From NCBI GenBank assembly GCA_029204225.1, contig CM055100.1, positions 1,648,587 to 1,712,586 of the forward strand: 64,000 nt of DNA, in the 5' to 3' direction. This DNA is from Diphasiastrum complanatum (taxonomy: Eukaryota > Streptophyta > Lycopodiopsida > Lycopodiales > Lycopodiaceae). Below are positions 11,423 through 25,412 of the stretch, in pieces. The stretch's first letter is position 1. Each line of letters begins with the position of its first letter. Below the pieces are notes generated by a model. The model made no database searches and was not told where the DNA came from. It was given only the letters and a program-made list of their open reading frames with translations. Both the position numbers and the translations under genes were made by a program.

Positions 11423-12634
11423 AGGAAAAAGATGGAGAAATAGCTAGAGGGTTTGCACTATTACACGTGTACAGAAGGTAAAATTTCTCATCTTTTACAA
11501 CACAATAAATGTTCAGAAACTAATGCTACAGCTGTATTTGAGATATTCCAACAAAAAAGTGAGTAACGAAAACAGATCTTACCTGATCGCTTGCAAGAGA
11601 CAACCTTCTGATCGTTTACAACATTTGGCCTATGGACGATTCAGGTTTTCGCTTTCTGGCTTTAGATATGATCAGACTCATCATCAACAAAGTAGTTGAA
11701 AAAGGAGACAATGGAGGTGTGCAACAAATTTTAGCTCAAGGAAGGTCCGGAACAACTCTTTAAAATAAGCATTAAACTCCAAATTAAGCATTCCTACTCC
11801 TATTTTGCATGCTTGTAAGATAACATGCGAGTAACTCGAAGTTGAGGTTTGCATGCCCAAGACACAACTTTCTCATGCTAAAAGTATCTCAGAAAGCCAC
11901 TCCAAGCAAGGTGTGCTTTGCATGTGGACCTCGGTTGCTATTTTCCATGCACACATTACATGTTGGGTAGCTGGGCTTTTTACCAAAGTCCAAGTCTAAA
12001 AACTTGAGACTGCCTTCACTTTTTAGCCTAAAAACTTGAGACTTGGACTTCAAGTTTTTAGACTTGGACTTTAGTAAAAAGCCCAGCTACCCAACATGTA
12101 CTGTGTGCATGTAAAATAGCAAACGAGGTCCGCATGCAAACCACACCTTTCTTGGAGTGGCTTTCTGAGATACTTTTAGCATGAGAAAGTTGTGTCTTGG
12201 GCATGCAAACCTCAACTTCAAGTTACTCGCATGTTATCTTAGAAGCATGCAAAATAGGAGTAGGAATGCTTAATTTGGAGTTTAATGCTTATTTCAAAGA
12301 GTTGTTCCGGACCTTCCTTGAGCTAAAATTTGTTGCGCACCTCCATTGTCTCATTTTTCAACTACTTTGTTGATGATGAGTCTGATCATATCTAAAGCCA
12401 GAAAGCGAAAACCTGAATCGTTTATAGGCCAAATGTTGTAAACGATCAGAAGGCTGTCTCTTGCAAGCGATCAGGTAAGATCTGTTTTCTTTACTCTCTT
12501 TTTTGTTGGAATATCTCAAATACAGCTGTAGCATTGATTTCTGAACATTTATTGTGTTGTAAAAAATGACAAATTTTATCTTCTATACGCGTGTAATAAT
12601 GCAAAGCCTCTAGCTATTTCTCCATCTTTGTCCT
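11423..12634. repeat. 1.2-kb near-perfect inverted repeat (foldback / long hairpin)
   Basis: The left arm (11423-12007) and right arm (12050-12634), each about 585 bp, are reverse complements with only scattered mismatches and small gaps. The loop is 12008-12049. The outer ends read AGGAAAAAGATGGAG and, inverted, AGGACAAAGATGGAG. Neither arm has a long open frame or a recognisable coding motif. A transcript would fold into a very long double-stranded RNA. It could be a foldback or Mutator-like non-autonomous element, or an inverted duplication that feeds small RNAs. Confidence 0.92.
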
Positions 12635-15290
12635 GATTTTCTATTCTCGCAAGTGTTTCTGCTTTAGCCACACCCCAATATTGTTGCGAAGTTGGATTAA
12701 TAGGCTACAGATATAAATATTCACCTTCGCTTATTGGCTTGAGGATGTTGCATACAATGCGACCTACAACGACAGTCTAGAAACACATATCACAGAGCTG
12801 ACAATGATGATGGCATGATGCGATTTCTAAGATGGTCTTGATTGACGGATATAGAAAACAAGATGATAGTCGGTGCTTCTTGCACATGCACGTACTTTCA
12901 AAATACAAAGCAAATTAGAAGAAACCACAATGCCTTGTGACCTATTTTGCGATACGATGGCGGTAGAAAAGTGTCGATGGTGGTAGAGGATGGCGATGAT
13001 TCACTTCTCATCCTATCAGCGTGATCACACCATCAATGTCTGCACTCTGCGCTCTGGGTGCAGTAGGCCGTGAGTAAGCATCCATGAGGACGATTAGTGT
13101 CTGCACTCTACACTCTGGGTGCAGCAGGCCGTGAACAAGCATCTATGAGATTGTGAATCCACAATAATCAACTGGGTCAATAAGTTTTTCTTATATGTTT
13201 TTTCTAGTACATGGATCTGCATGTGTCTTGAAGAATTGTGTTAACCTGTAGTTCAATACTATTGTTTTCCGTATTCTGCTTTCAATATCCAGTGCGTGAG
13301 TTGCAACAAGTACATTAACAATTTCAACATCCTTGCATCCTCTATGCGAGCAGAGGAGTCGTTTTGGGTCAGCATCCTCACTAGACATGACTCTTGCCGA
13401 TTCTATGGACATGAACGAAAAAAATTTGGGACATCCGCCTGCACTTGCTCTTGAGGATGTTCCTGTTGAACCACGTCCGCAAGGCCACCTTCTAATAATA
13501 CGAGGACACCTTTTATCATGCAAATTAAAGAGGATTTAATGCAATGTCTGCCTTCACTTTTCATTTGTGCCACCATGTTCTTGGTTGAGCACCGTGTGAC
13601 ACATCAAATAAGAAGAGGAGTGGACATGATGGAAGAATTTTGAGGAGGGGTGCAAATCAAGGCATGCAAATTTCTATCTATTGACGTTGTCCCCAAGAGG
13701 TACTAACGATTCTTTGTATCTTTAACTTTTGATTCTTCAAGGCTTGTGGTCAATAGAGTTTAACAAGAATTGCAAGTCTAAATACTAACTTGCAATTCTT
13801 GACTGGATTTTGTGGCATTTGGAAATATAAAACATTTCAAGAATTTTTCAATCAAGCAAGATTAGTGTGCATGAGTAACTTTATGCATCATGGTTATGTA
13901 TCCTCCTGATCTTACTTCAATGTGCTTCTAGATAATTTACTATGCCCCTCATACTTGGTATGAGCTATTGCTACTTGATCAAGTAGTGTGGTTTACATAT
14001 GCCAAAGGTATTCCTATGGGTCTAGAATTGGTCTTTAGTTCCAAAATGTTCCTAGTAATGTTTTTTCACTAGCATTCTTGGTTAATATGAGGTGCTTGGT
14101 ATCTATATATGTGTAGCCATTTTTTCAAAACCTTATATTTTCACACCTTCATTTGGCATTTTTGGATCCTCTATGTCGCTTGATAATGCTTTTATTTTTT
14201 TGTATGTTGGAGCTTTTAGGATCCACACTTTTGGGGCTTGGATGTAACATCAATCATATTTGACAAATTACATCTTAGTAGTTGCGGATGTTGTACTTTC
14301 TTGATATTGCTTTGTCCATGGTGTTGCCTTTTGTTGACGGCAAGCCCTTTTTATTCATGTACATGCCTAAAATGCCTTTTCTATGCATCTCTATTTAGGA
14401 CTTGCCAAGGGCCCACCAACTATCACTGCTTGGTACTAAACTGGAGTTCCTACTGGAAGGTCATAGACTCTCCAAGAGAACTACTATTTTCCCTCATGTG
14501 ATCCTATTTTAGATGAGCTTAAGCTAATTGTGTAGAAGCTGCCACTTTAGAGTTCCTATTGGAAATAAGTGAGGCCTAGAGACACTCATTTCTCAACTTA
14601 TGATTTGCTATTGCTTGGATTTTTTGTGGGAGATTTCTTGCCTTTGGTTTTGTTTGTAGGGCTTTAGCCATTGATTATATGTGGTGCAATTTGTGATTCT
14701 TCGAGGGAGATTGTTAGATGGTTTCATCTATTGTCCATTGATGCTAAAATTTAGTGACTATGTGAAACTCTAAACTTGGAATCTTACATTTTGCCCTTTA
14801 TGTTAAGCTAGTAGGTCATACTGCAGTTTAACTAAGTAGGACATGAACTAGTTTAGCTAGTAAGCCAAAAAATAGGTTAGACAATAGACCCTAAATCCTA
14901 TATTGTCATTAGTTCATTAGCTAGTGCAATAGATTAGCTAGTAGATTGTATAGTAGATTAACCATTCTAGGAGATTAATCAATAGTAGGTCATGTTGTAG
15001 GCCCTAAATAAAAAACTGTACATTGTCTTCAGTAAATTAGTTAATATATTAGGCTAGCCAATACGTCATATTTGGTTCAGCTCAATAGGCTATATTGTTG
15101 GTCATCCAATGGACCAGACAATTAGCCAAAGACTAGGGGCTACTAAAGGTCTTACATTAAGTCATGCTTTAGACTATACAACACACCAATTACTTAAAAG
15201 CTAGCATAAATTTCTTGGTTCGTAAATTTTTTATATTGCTTTTGGTAGTTTTAGAGTAGGTTTGTGTATATAGCAAAAACATGTTGTTGA
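12635..15290. other. No gene seen
   Basis: Short open frames only (for example 13191-13523 minus, 14238-14501 plus) without motifs. Between about 14800 and 15190 there is a degenerate array built on phrases such as tagctagtagatt and taggtcat. No retrotransposon coding domain was recognised. Confidence 0.4.
13038..13150. repeat. Tandem duplication of about 53 bp (unit spacing 60 bp)
   Basis: Two copies starting TGTCTGCACTCT (13038 and 13098), each running through CTCTGGGTGCAG to CAAGCAT/TAAGCAT and ATGAG. Confidence 0.85.
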
Positions 15291-15529
15291 CAGAGTCAAT
15301 TGGAACAATTCAAAAACATGAAAATGTTTGAAGAATTTAGATGTTCTAAGTGTTTCGCACTTTCCCGAAAACTGCGAAACTTGCCTTCGACTTCTTCCGT
15401 TCAACTATTTTGAAGAAGTCAACATGTTCACAGTTCAATAGTTTAACTATTTTCAACATCTTCGACTTTTTCACATTTTTTCGAAAAATGCGAAGAAAGA
15501 TGAATTCCAGAAGGTCCTCTATTTTTAAG

Positions 15530-15830
15530 GGTTAAACTGTTAAAGGCACCTTCTCCAACTTTTTAAGGACACCTTAAAGTCATTTTAAAGGCACATTTGG
15601 CTTTTTTGCATTTTCCCAAAAAGTGCGAGAAAGTAAAACTGTTAAAGACATTTTCGCTTTTTAAGGGCACCTTAAATTTGTTTAAGGGCAGCTTCGGCTT
15701 TTTCGCATTTTTTCGAAAAGTGTTAGAAAGTCAAACTGTTAAAGACATCTTTGCTTTTTGGAGGGCATCTTAAACTTGTTCAAAGCACTTTCGGCTTTTT
15801 CGCAAAATCCCGAAGAGAGAAAAAAGTGTG
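15530..15830. repeat. Degenerate tandem repeat of about 100 bp
   Basis: Three diverged units share AACTGTTAAAGRCA, TTTTTAAGGGCACCTTAAA and CGGCTTTTTCGCATTTT. The AACTGTTAAAG motif recurs near 15534, 15638 and 15736. Related phrases (TTTTCGAAAA, GCGAAGAAAG) extend leftwards to about 15350. Confidence 0.75.
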
Positions 15831-16651
15831 GAAGGTCGTCTAAATTGAACGAGGTACGTTCCCAAGTCACTTCCCGGAAATTTGCAAAGAGAATTTGCGA
15901 CGTCCTCGTCTGCATCAACGATCCTGATTTGTTCACCGTATACACTATGTACAATTGTCACAAAGCCACATACTTCCATGTACAACGACTTTCCTAATTA
16001 GGTGACAATCATTCAATGTAATTAATACACGGATGAAATCTATAAATAGATCATCCAAGCACAGATTATTGGTTGCTTCGTCCATGAGACGTATTATTTG
16101 AGCCTCCCAGTTATGCCGTCAATTTTTTGTTGTAATTGCTACTTGTATTGTGCTTCAGTGTAATATAGTAGTAACACGTTTTTATCTGTGTACAACGTAG
16201 ATGAATGCTTCTTGTGATTGAATGCACTTTCATCGTTGTTTGATCGCGCTTGTTTACTCACTCTGATCAGAACACAGATGTCTACAACTCCTCAGTTTCT
16301 GACCAGACTATGGCTGTCTGACGTCTTAGAAACTTGCGATATCATACCGCTCTTCCATTTATTTCTGAACCATACTTCACATTGAATCTGATTTCTAGTA
16401 ATACCACACACACAAACCATCTCTAATCTCTTTGGTGGACTGTACTCTTGCTTCTGAGAATATGAATTAAATTTTAAGATCTTGTTGGGCAATTAGAACA
16501 CTTAAAAGCTGTGATTATATTTAGCGGAAGCTTTCTATTAGACTCTTTATGCATCTAACATCTGATTGCAACGAGGGAGCTGTTCCGCAATATTCCTGCT
16601 CTCTTCTCCATTCGCGTTCTTCTATCTCCCTTGCCCCATCAGTAGAGTTCA
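15831..16651. other. No gene seen; possible old LTR or promoter sequence
   Basis: Contains a TATA-like CTATAAATAGA at about 16038-16050 and AT-rich poly(A)-like sequence about 100 bp further on. This is a spacing seen in LTRs, but I found no second copy and no primer site. Confidence 0.3.
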
Positions 16652-17320
16652 AGATGGGAGCTCCATTTGAGGCAGCATAGTATCATCTGCATGAGAAGGG
16701 TCGCCTTGTTGTAGAGGATAAAAGCGACGCAGTAGGCACTCATATGGCAACGAAGTCTATGCTTACATCTGTCCTGGAGAAGCCTCAATTGGTAGTGAAG
16801 AACAAGGGCAAAAGAGAAGTTGATCTTGTTCCTCTATTGCAAGAGGTGATCCCTAAGACGTTTGAGTTTTTTTTAAATATATTTTGATTTTCAAAAAAAT
16901 AGACAATTGCTTGTTATATATGATTATTTCAAGCCATACTTAATTGATAGTATTGGTGTCTCCAAAGGATACTATGGCTTTCACACTTGCTAAAAGAAGA
17001 TGTGAAGAATATGAATATGTGAAAGTGGGCATGGTGAGTGTAGAGATAAAGTTGAAGTCATCTGTTGAGGTGATTGTCAGAGATGCAAATAATATTCGAG
17101 AGGGTCTAACTCAAGGTGACATATCAAGCAATGAAACTCTTCATGGAGAGCAACAATTCTTCCAGGGGTTAGGAGAGATAGTTGACGGTGTTGTTGGTGT
17201 TGAGTCCACTTGGAACAAGTGGTCCGATGAGACCTTGGAATCCAACCTGGACATATGCATGGGTGTCCTAGACGACAATGATTGGGTTATCCTAATTAGT
17301 CCCCCTATGCATAGACTGCA
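16652..17320 (+). other. Unrecognised coding-like segment
   Basis: Two coding-looking blocks: about 16652-16870 (starts MGAPFEAA, one internal stop) and 16944-17320 (open, about 125 codons, acidic and Val-rich, with REGLTQGDISSNETL in its middle). The composition resembles protein-coding sequence, but I know no family it belongs to. The last 20 or so codons of the open frame run into the minus-strand Copia fragment, so the block is cut off there. It could be a captured host gene fragment, an unfamiliar transposon part or chance. Confidence 0.25.
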
Positions 17321-17324
17321 AGTT

Positions 17325-18034
17325 GGAAATGGCTTGCAATCCCAACTGCATAAGCAATATCTGGCCTAGTGGTAGTAAGGTAAATCAGGCTGCCCACCAG
17401 TTGGCGATAGGGAGTCTCATCTGCAAATGCAGGACCATCATCTCTTGATGGCTTGTTGCTTGCATCCATAAGTGTGCTAATTGGCTTGCTTTCTTGCATA
17501 GTAAACCTCTTCAATAATTTTTGTGCATACTTTGTCTGAGAGATAATCCCTTTCCAAACCTCAAGTCCCAGACAATAGTTTAGCAAACCCAAAACTTTCA
17601 TCTCAAACTCAGTAGAAAGATTTTTCTTAACACAAGAAATAAGCTTCGTTTTGCTTCCTATGATGAGTAAATCATCCACATAGAGCACAACAACAACAAA
17701 GTCTTCTCCTTGAAGACATGTAGATTGCAATCAGACTTACTCTTCTCAAACCCTTGCCTTGCAAAGTACTCATCAATTCAGCTATACCAAGCCCTTGGTG
17801 CTTGTTTGAGCCCATACAAGGCTTTTCTAAGCCTGCAAACTAGATGCTCCTTGCTTGTTATCACAAACCCCTGCGGTTGTTCCATGTAAACCTCCTCCTG
17901 TAGTTGCCCATTAAGAAAGGCACTCTTGACATCCATTTGATGGACATCCCAATCAAAATATGAGACTAAGGCCAAAACGGATAGATGTCATCTTAGCAAC
18001 AGGTGCGAATGTCTCATCATAGTCTAGCCCCTCC
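17325..18034 (-). pseudogene. Copia reverse transcriptase/RNase H-junction fragment
   Basis: On the minus strand: DYDETFAPVAK-like start near 18030, [31 protein letters not shown], then the catalytic YVDD in VVLYVDDLLIIGS (intact), then LVGSLIYLTTTRPDIAYAV. A small frame break lies between 17730 and 17778. It is clearly the same family as the plus-strand RT at 52652-53400. The fragment ends at 18035 where different sequence starts with TGTTAG, so it looks interrupted by an insertion. Confidence 0.9.
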
Positions 18035-21000
18035 TGTTAGTTAGAAATCAGAGTTAATCTGATATACATTCTATGTAAGCTCTAAATGTGATGATGTAAT
18101 TATTGCACAGTCTATTTGGTTCACTATATATGGTTGTGATCAGGACGTGACCCGTTAGCATATATTGATCGGGCACTGATCCCGTAGATGGCTACTTGGA
18201 TTAGCCGGGTAGCCACACATAGGAAGAATTAGCCTGTACAGAGTTATTTACCGTACTTGCTATACTTGGGGGCATGTCCCAAGTTTGTCGGTCGAATTTG
18301 GCCATATTGGGTCCGACCTTAGTTTGACAGGTGGTAGGCCAATTTTAGGACACCTGCCTTTTCATGCAGTTTGTGAATACTCTATATGTACAGTGTTTCT
18401 TTGTAATCTATGAACTTTTGTTGTGCCATCCTTGAGTTGTGCCCCTTCTTCATTAAAAATTTTCACCTTGAAGTGCAAATTGGACCCGAAGGGCATGAAA
18501 TGCCATTCTTCATTAAAAATCTTCATTATGAAGAATCAGCTCAAATTTGCAAGGCATTTTGGAAATGGACCTATCTTTGGCTAGAAGGCACCTTTTTGGG
18601 CCATCCTTGGGCCAAAATGACTCCTGAAACTGGCTGCTCAGAGCCAGTGGACAGAGCAACATCACAAAGCAGGGAGAAATGCATTTTGGGTGTTTTCATC
18701 ACCATTTTGTCAAGGGGAGTGCGGGTGACCTAGTGATGGGCTACATTCGCTATTCGGTACAAAAGGGCAAAATTTAAGGCTATTTTTGGCTAGTGAAACC
18801 TACTACAGGGCGGTACAATGAGGCATTATCGCTTTGGGACTATTTTTGGCTAGTAAAACCTGCTACAGGACGGTACAATGAGGCATTATCGCTTCAGAAT
18901 TATTATTACTTACTCCTGACAGGGTAACAGGGTGTTTGGAAGTGGTAAATGCAGTATGGGGGCGAATGGTAGCGGAATTGTGTGGAGAAAGCTAGTATTG
19001 GCGACGGAAGTGCAGTTTGGCGGCACGACTACTCATCATTGACGACAATTTTGAGAGGGCAAGCAATCGCAGGTGAGAGATAGGCATGGTATGCCGATTA
19101 TAGGTGAAAAATTCTTGTGATCAGGTTCAACTTTTGGGGTTTGAACCAACCAACGTCAAGTGGCGCTTTGGGGGAACGCTCTCACAGGTATGATCGGCAG
19201 TGGCATTGTTGAGTCTGGTGATAGCTGCATTGACACACACATCTGTAGTTTGAAAATTTGTCATTTGGAGGAAAATATGGGCTAGCTTGGAGGTACACAC
19301 ATTTTGGTAGTCACAGGTGATGGAAGTGAGAGCTAGTGCCAGCTGAAAGCCATTGGGCAAGATAGAGGACTTGCATTGGACGGGCTGTGTGTGGGACATG
19401 CAGAGGATGAAGAATAGGTCAATATTCACACTTTGGATGTTCTTGGCTAGTGGTGAGTGTGATGATTTTGCAGTTTTGCAATCGGTAAGTCAATTTTGAT
19501 CAAGCCATTGTAGTTGTGGAGCAGTGTATCAGGTTTGTCATCAAGAGAGACACTTCAACTGCCAGTTTGGATAAGTCAAGTCAATTTTCCATATCAGTAC
19601 TGCATCACAGATGCAGATTTCATTGATGACAGGGTGTAGATCATTTGGTTTGTGCCATGGAAGATCTCACATGTTCACTTGGAGGGATATTGGCATGCAC
19701 AGTCATGTGAGAGACTTGATGGTGGCTTTGGAGTTCACATCTTAGTGTATTCTCAGGAAGTGGTTTGGAACCATTCACAAGAGCAGCTTGGAGCTAGCTT
19801 GGGGGAATACAGGTGGGCACTACAGGGTAGATACTCAGATCTTTGTGATCAGGGATGGCATTGGAATACCTGGTAGGGATAGCACTGCAGGATGACATGA
19901 GATGATCATCAGGGGGCATCTATTTCATATTGGACTTGAGCCTTTGGATTGGACATGACTTACAGGTGGGATTCATGATAGAATCAGGACACTGCAAATG
20001 CAAATGGACAAAGCATGAAGCTTTGAGAGCCAGGTCTAGGTTGGAGGTGTGATCGAAAGACAAACACTATGATGGGTGTTTTGCTAGCAATCTACTACAG
20101 GGGATACTGATGGCGAGGACTTCATGGTGTGCTCATTTGGGAGTACAAGATGGCATTACAACAGGGGGCCAATATTGGACATTGGCATCGATGGGGAGAC
20201 ATCTACCATCACAGACGTGGATAAGCTACCTATAGCTTTCATGCATTTGGCTGTATTTGTAGGAGTCTAGGCTTGGCACAGGTGTTGGAATTTCCATGGT
20301 GCAGATTCTCAGGTGGTGAGATCAGGGATAAGCCTAGAGGGAGTCACTCAGAGCCATATACCTCAGTACGATCAGGGAGACAGTAGTCTCGGGATCCCAT
20401 GAGCAGCAACTCAGGGATATGCTTGCATTAGCATTGTGTCGGGTGGCACATAGCCAGGGAGAGCGAGCAGATGCTAGGAGCCAGGTGGAGCAGGTGATGC
20501 TTTGGAGTTCGGCTTATCTAGCAGGATGGTGACCAAGATCGGAGACATCAAGTGAACATAGTATGTGGATGACGAGTCCATTGGGGTGGCACTTAGGGAG
20601 ATGCTACAGTTTCTCAGATATGATATGTCATTTGATGTATGGACGATGTTCTTCAACTAGTGCATCATGTGATGACCTAGAGACGGGTCATGCCTACTTG
20701 GAGGTAGGTGGCATGGAGTGTACCTAGAGGTGGTACATATCCTGAGGGCATGGAGAGCATTACGGGGTGATGTGGATCCAGCATGCCCATGGTTGTGAGC
20801 CAGTAGGGATGGAGATGGTTACTCAGGGAGTGATAGCTGATACTTTGGCGAGTGATCAGGTGAGCTGCATGGTTATATGCACAATGATCTCCAGGTTGGC
20901 ATCACATGTTGTGTCTATCCATCATTATTTGGTAAGCAAGATGCAGCTTTTGGTTAGATCCAGTTGGAGTCTAGTTGCACTACAGGTGGACAGATTCTTG

Positions 21001-22435
21001 GGGAGCTATCAGCGGGTAATGGATACTTGGTGATCAGATGGTACAGGGTACAAGGTTCTGGAGCTATCCTACCTGATATGCTATGGATCGTGGATGAGTT
21101 ATTCATCACGATAGTTGATCTAGTTTGCATTTGCTTTGGCTTGGACGCTATGATGGATACAGTGTTGGTGAGATAGGTTTCTTGGTGGGAGGCCTATGTA
21201 CTGGTCAAATCAGAGTTGGCAACATCAAACATGAAAAGTTGAACCTACATGGAGGACAGGCAGATCATCATCAGTATCTCTGGGAGATGGGTATAGCCTA
21301 TGGTGAAGTTTGTGTACATTCATTCGTTGAGTCCTTGGTAGACTCTTGTGCTTGGAGCATGGGGAATGGATGGCGATCAGTTTTCAGGACTTATTGGATA
21401 GGATGTCAGGGCAAAGCGGCTTGGAGCATAGCTTTGTTTGGGAGATACGTCAGAGATGAGGCTTGGAGTGCTCATTGGTTCGAGATGGTTGATCTTGGAT
21501 GATGTATGAGGACATCTATGTGATATGCTTGGACGTGAGGGCATCTTACAGGTGTGGGCCATGGTTGGAGACCTGATTTGGTGACCAGTGGTGTAGCAGC
21601 AGATGTAGAGGTGGCACAAGTATTGGTATGATAGGATACCACTTATGGGCAGGCCTTGGTCATGTATTTGATGCTTTATCATTTGTGTTAGTTTGCATGA
21701 GTGTGTGTGGGCTTGCATGTTGCCTTGTCACGGGAGTCTAGATCTGAGTCGGAGTTTTATGTGGTTGTGCATTTGCTACAGTGAAACAAAGTAGTCATTT
21801 TATGCTCATTGACTTGTCATTGTCTACTAGTTGTCTATACAGCACTGAAATCCGAGCTCAAACGGATGAGATGTGGTCAATTGACTGAATAAAACATAAA
21901 GTGTAAACAACTAAAATAAAATTAAAAATAAGAAATACATAATGATGACGAAATGATGACCATTGTACTCAACGTAGTGAACTGAGCAATTTTTGTTCTT
22001 AAAGCACTGAATTCCGACGTTAAACGCAAAAGTTAAGGCTACACGAAGACAGGGGAACTAACAACTTAGAAAGGGGCCTTTACTTTAAAAAATTTGGTCT
22101 CATTGGAGCATTGGACCGTGAAAAAAAATTAAGCCGTAAAAAATCGTGAAATTTGACGGTATTTTTTTTATGTCGGTTATTTGGAAGAATCTCCCATGTG
22201 CTCGAGGAAGAAACTCGGACCGTTAAAAACATTTGGACAAAGACGGAAAATATATATATATATTTTTTTTTTCATTGGGCACAAAAATGAAAATAAAGAA
22301 TATTCCAAGAAAATCAAACAAGGAATATTCTAGAAGAGGCCACGAAGTCTGTGGCTCACAGACAGGGAGAGGGGCTAGAGAGAGGAATCACACGACACAG
22401 GGAAGGGTAGAGACGGAGACATCTCAACTGACATA
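18035..22435. other. 4.4 kb of unexplained, GC-richer non-coding sequence
   Basis: Starts abruptly at TGTTAG inside the Copia RT fragment, as an LTR would, and carries a TATA-like run and poly(A)-like TTTGTAATCTATG near 18400. I found no matching second LTR and no primer site. From about 18700 to 21800 it is richer in GG/CA words than its surroundings, and all six frames are closed apart from short open runs (18410-18733, 21125-21502) with no motif. It could be the non-coding body of a large retrotransposon derivative. Confidence 0.35.
18781..18900. repeat. Tandem duplication, 2 x 60 bp
   Basis: Units 18781-18840 and 18841-18900, both starting TATTTTTGGCTAGT and containing CGGTACAATGAGGCATTATC. 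They differ at only a few positions. Confidence 0.9.
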
Positions 22436-22439
22436 GGGA

Positions 22440-22645
22440 AGGGTAAGAGAGAGAGAGAGAGATCTCGACCGAAACTGAAACATGGAAGGGTTGAGAGAGA
22501 GAGGTGTCAACCAAAACAGGGAATCTGAAATCTCGACCAATGAAGGAGAGAGAAAGGGCGTGAGGAGAGAGAGAAAATCTTGACCGAATATGAGGGAGGA
22601 GTTGAGTCTCGACTGAGCCAGGTCAGAGAAAATCTCGACCAAAGG
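22440..22645. repeat. Degenerate repeat of TCTCGACC and GAGAGA words
   Basis: TCTCGACC or a close variant (TCTTGACC, TCTCGACT, TGTCAACC) followed by RAA recurs about seven times, separated by GAGAGAG-rich spacers of 20-50 bp. Confidence 0.7.
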
Positions 22646-22799
22646 AGAACATAATGAGAGATTGGCCTGTGGGATATCTTTATCTCTTTTTGGGATGGCG
22701 ATTAGCTTCGAAGAAATAAGCCACTATCTCATTGTCATCTAGCTTTGTCAACTCTTGGCTATGGTGTCAGATCGAACTCAAATCCACTAAAGAACGAGA

Positions 22800-24251
<1,452 letters not shown>

Positions 24252-24332
<81 letters not shown>
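24252..24332. repeat. (GA)n microsatellite
   Basis: An uninterrupted GA tract of about 81 bp. Confidence 0.98.
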
Positions 24333-24338
<6 letters not shown>

Positions 24339-24517
24339 GCATACAAACTATACTTGCAAGTACGGTACCACAAAATAGAGTGATTACCATGGAGAAAGCG
24401 CTTTCCATCCAACTACTCGATGAAAAAAACAAGATGACCAAGGAGGCATTCTATAACATGCCAATATTAAAGAAGAATCTACTTTCAGTTGGAGTAAAAC
24501 TCAAAATATATATATGA
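24333..24517 (+). pseudogene. Copia protease-end fragment
   Basis: The plus-strand frame ends with NMPILKKNLLSVG, like the VLYVPKLKKNLLSVG block that follows a Copia protease. It is preceded by a plausible beta-rich stretch. Nothing else of the element is visible; the GA tract cuts it on the left. Confidence 0.5.
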
Positions 24518-24790
24518 GCTCTACTTGATTCAAACTTGAAATCGCTAGAATCTACGCAACTGATTACATAGCCAAACATGAAATAAATTTAATGTGTGAA
24601 AGCAGAAGAAATTATTGTAAGCATATCATAAGCATTCAACATTCAACATCAAACAATTACATTCAATCTATGAATCGTTTATCTTTATAGAAAATCAGAC
24701 GTAACAGAAAAAATTGCAAGAGAGTGTACACGATATTCAATTTATTGACATATATTCATTTCGGATCTATGTGCCTTATTTATATCAATA

Positions 24791-24795
24791 CAATT
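24791..24795. other. Copia B left target-site duplication
   Basis: CAATT directly precedes the 5' LTR; the same five bases directly follow the 3' LTR at 32640-32644. Confidence 0.85.
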
Positions 24796-25397
24796 TGTTA
24801 GAATTTAGCAATTTTCACATGGTTTTTGTTGTATCTTTGACATCTATGTGGATCCACACGTGTGAGGACCTGTCCACACGTGTGAAATGAGATTGTAATA
24901 TTCAGATCCATTTTTATTAGCTTTCATTTGAGTCTAATATGACATCTCCTAAATTATTGGAGTTAGGTCCTAGATTGTAGGAGTCTAGAAGGTCAACACA
25001 AACCACCAATGGATGATGTGGCAAACTTGATAGATCTTATCCAAAGTGGATATGGATAAGTACAATGAGATGTCCCACACATGCTGGATGTAGCTTAGAG
25101 AGAGATTATGATGATTATGTACTTGATCCATGATGGATCCATTATTGAGCTAAGTGGATGAATTCTTAGTAAATGTTTAGTAAACATTTCTCTGTTATCA
25201 GGCCGTACAGTAGCTGTACTTCACACGTGTGAAGCCGTGGATCATCATTTTTTATTGTTCTTGCTTGGAATCACAAAGATTATCAAGTAGAAGCTAGATT
25301 TGGAAGCTAGTCTTGATATAGATCAAGATCCCAAGCTACCAACCACTCTTTGTGATCATTTGTAGTTAAATTCAGTCCTTTTCTCTAAAATTTTACA
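24796..25397 (+). repeat. Copia B 5' LTR
   Basis: Begins TGTTAGAATTTAGC and ends AAATTTTACA just before the primer site. 602 bp. Carries CACGTG at 24857, 24877 and 25224. Confidence 0.9.
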
Positions 25398-25412
25398 TGG
25401 TATCAGAGCCAA
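25398..25412 (+). other. Copia B primer-binding site (tRNA-iMet)
   Basis: TGGTATCAGAGCCAA, the standard plant Copia primer site, directly after the LTR. Confidence 0.95.

Noticed and set aside
13191-13539. Overlapping open frames on both strands near 13.2-13.5 kb
   Set aside because: Short, antisense to each other and without a recognisable motif or splice context.
15284-16272. A possible LTR from TGTTGACAGAG to GATCAGAACA
   Set aside because: No second copy, no primer site after it and only weak inverted ends; kept as unexplained sequence.
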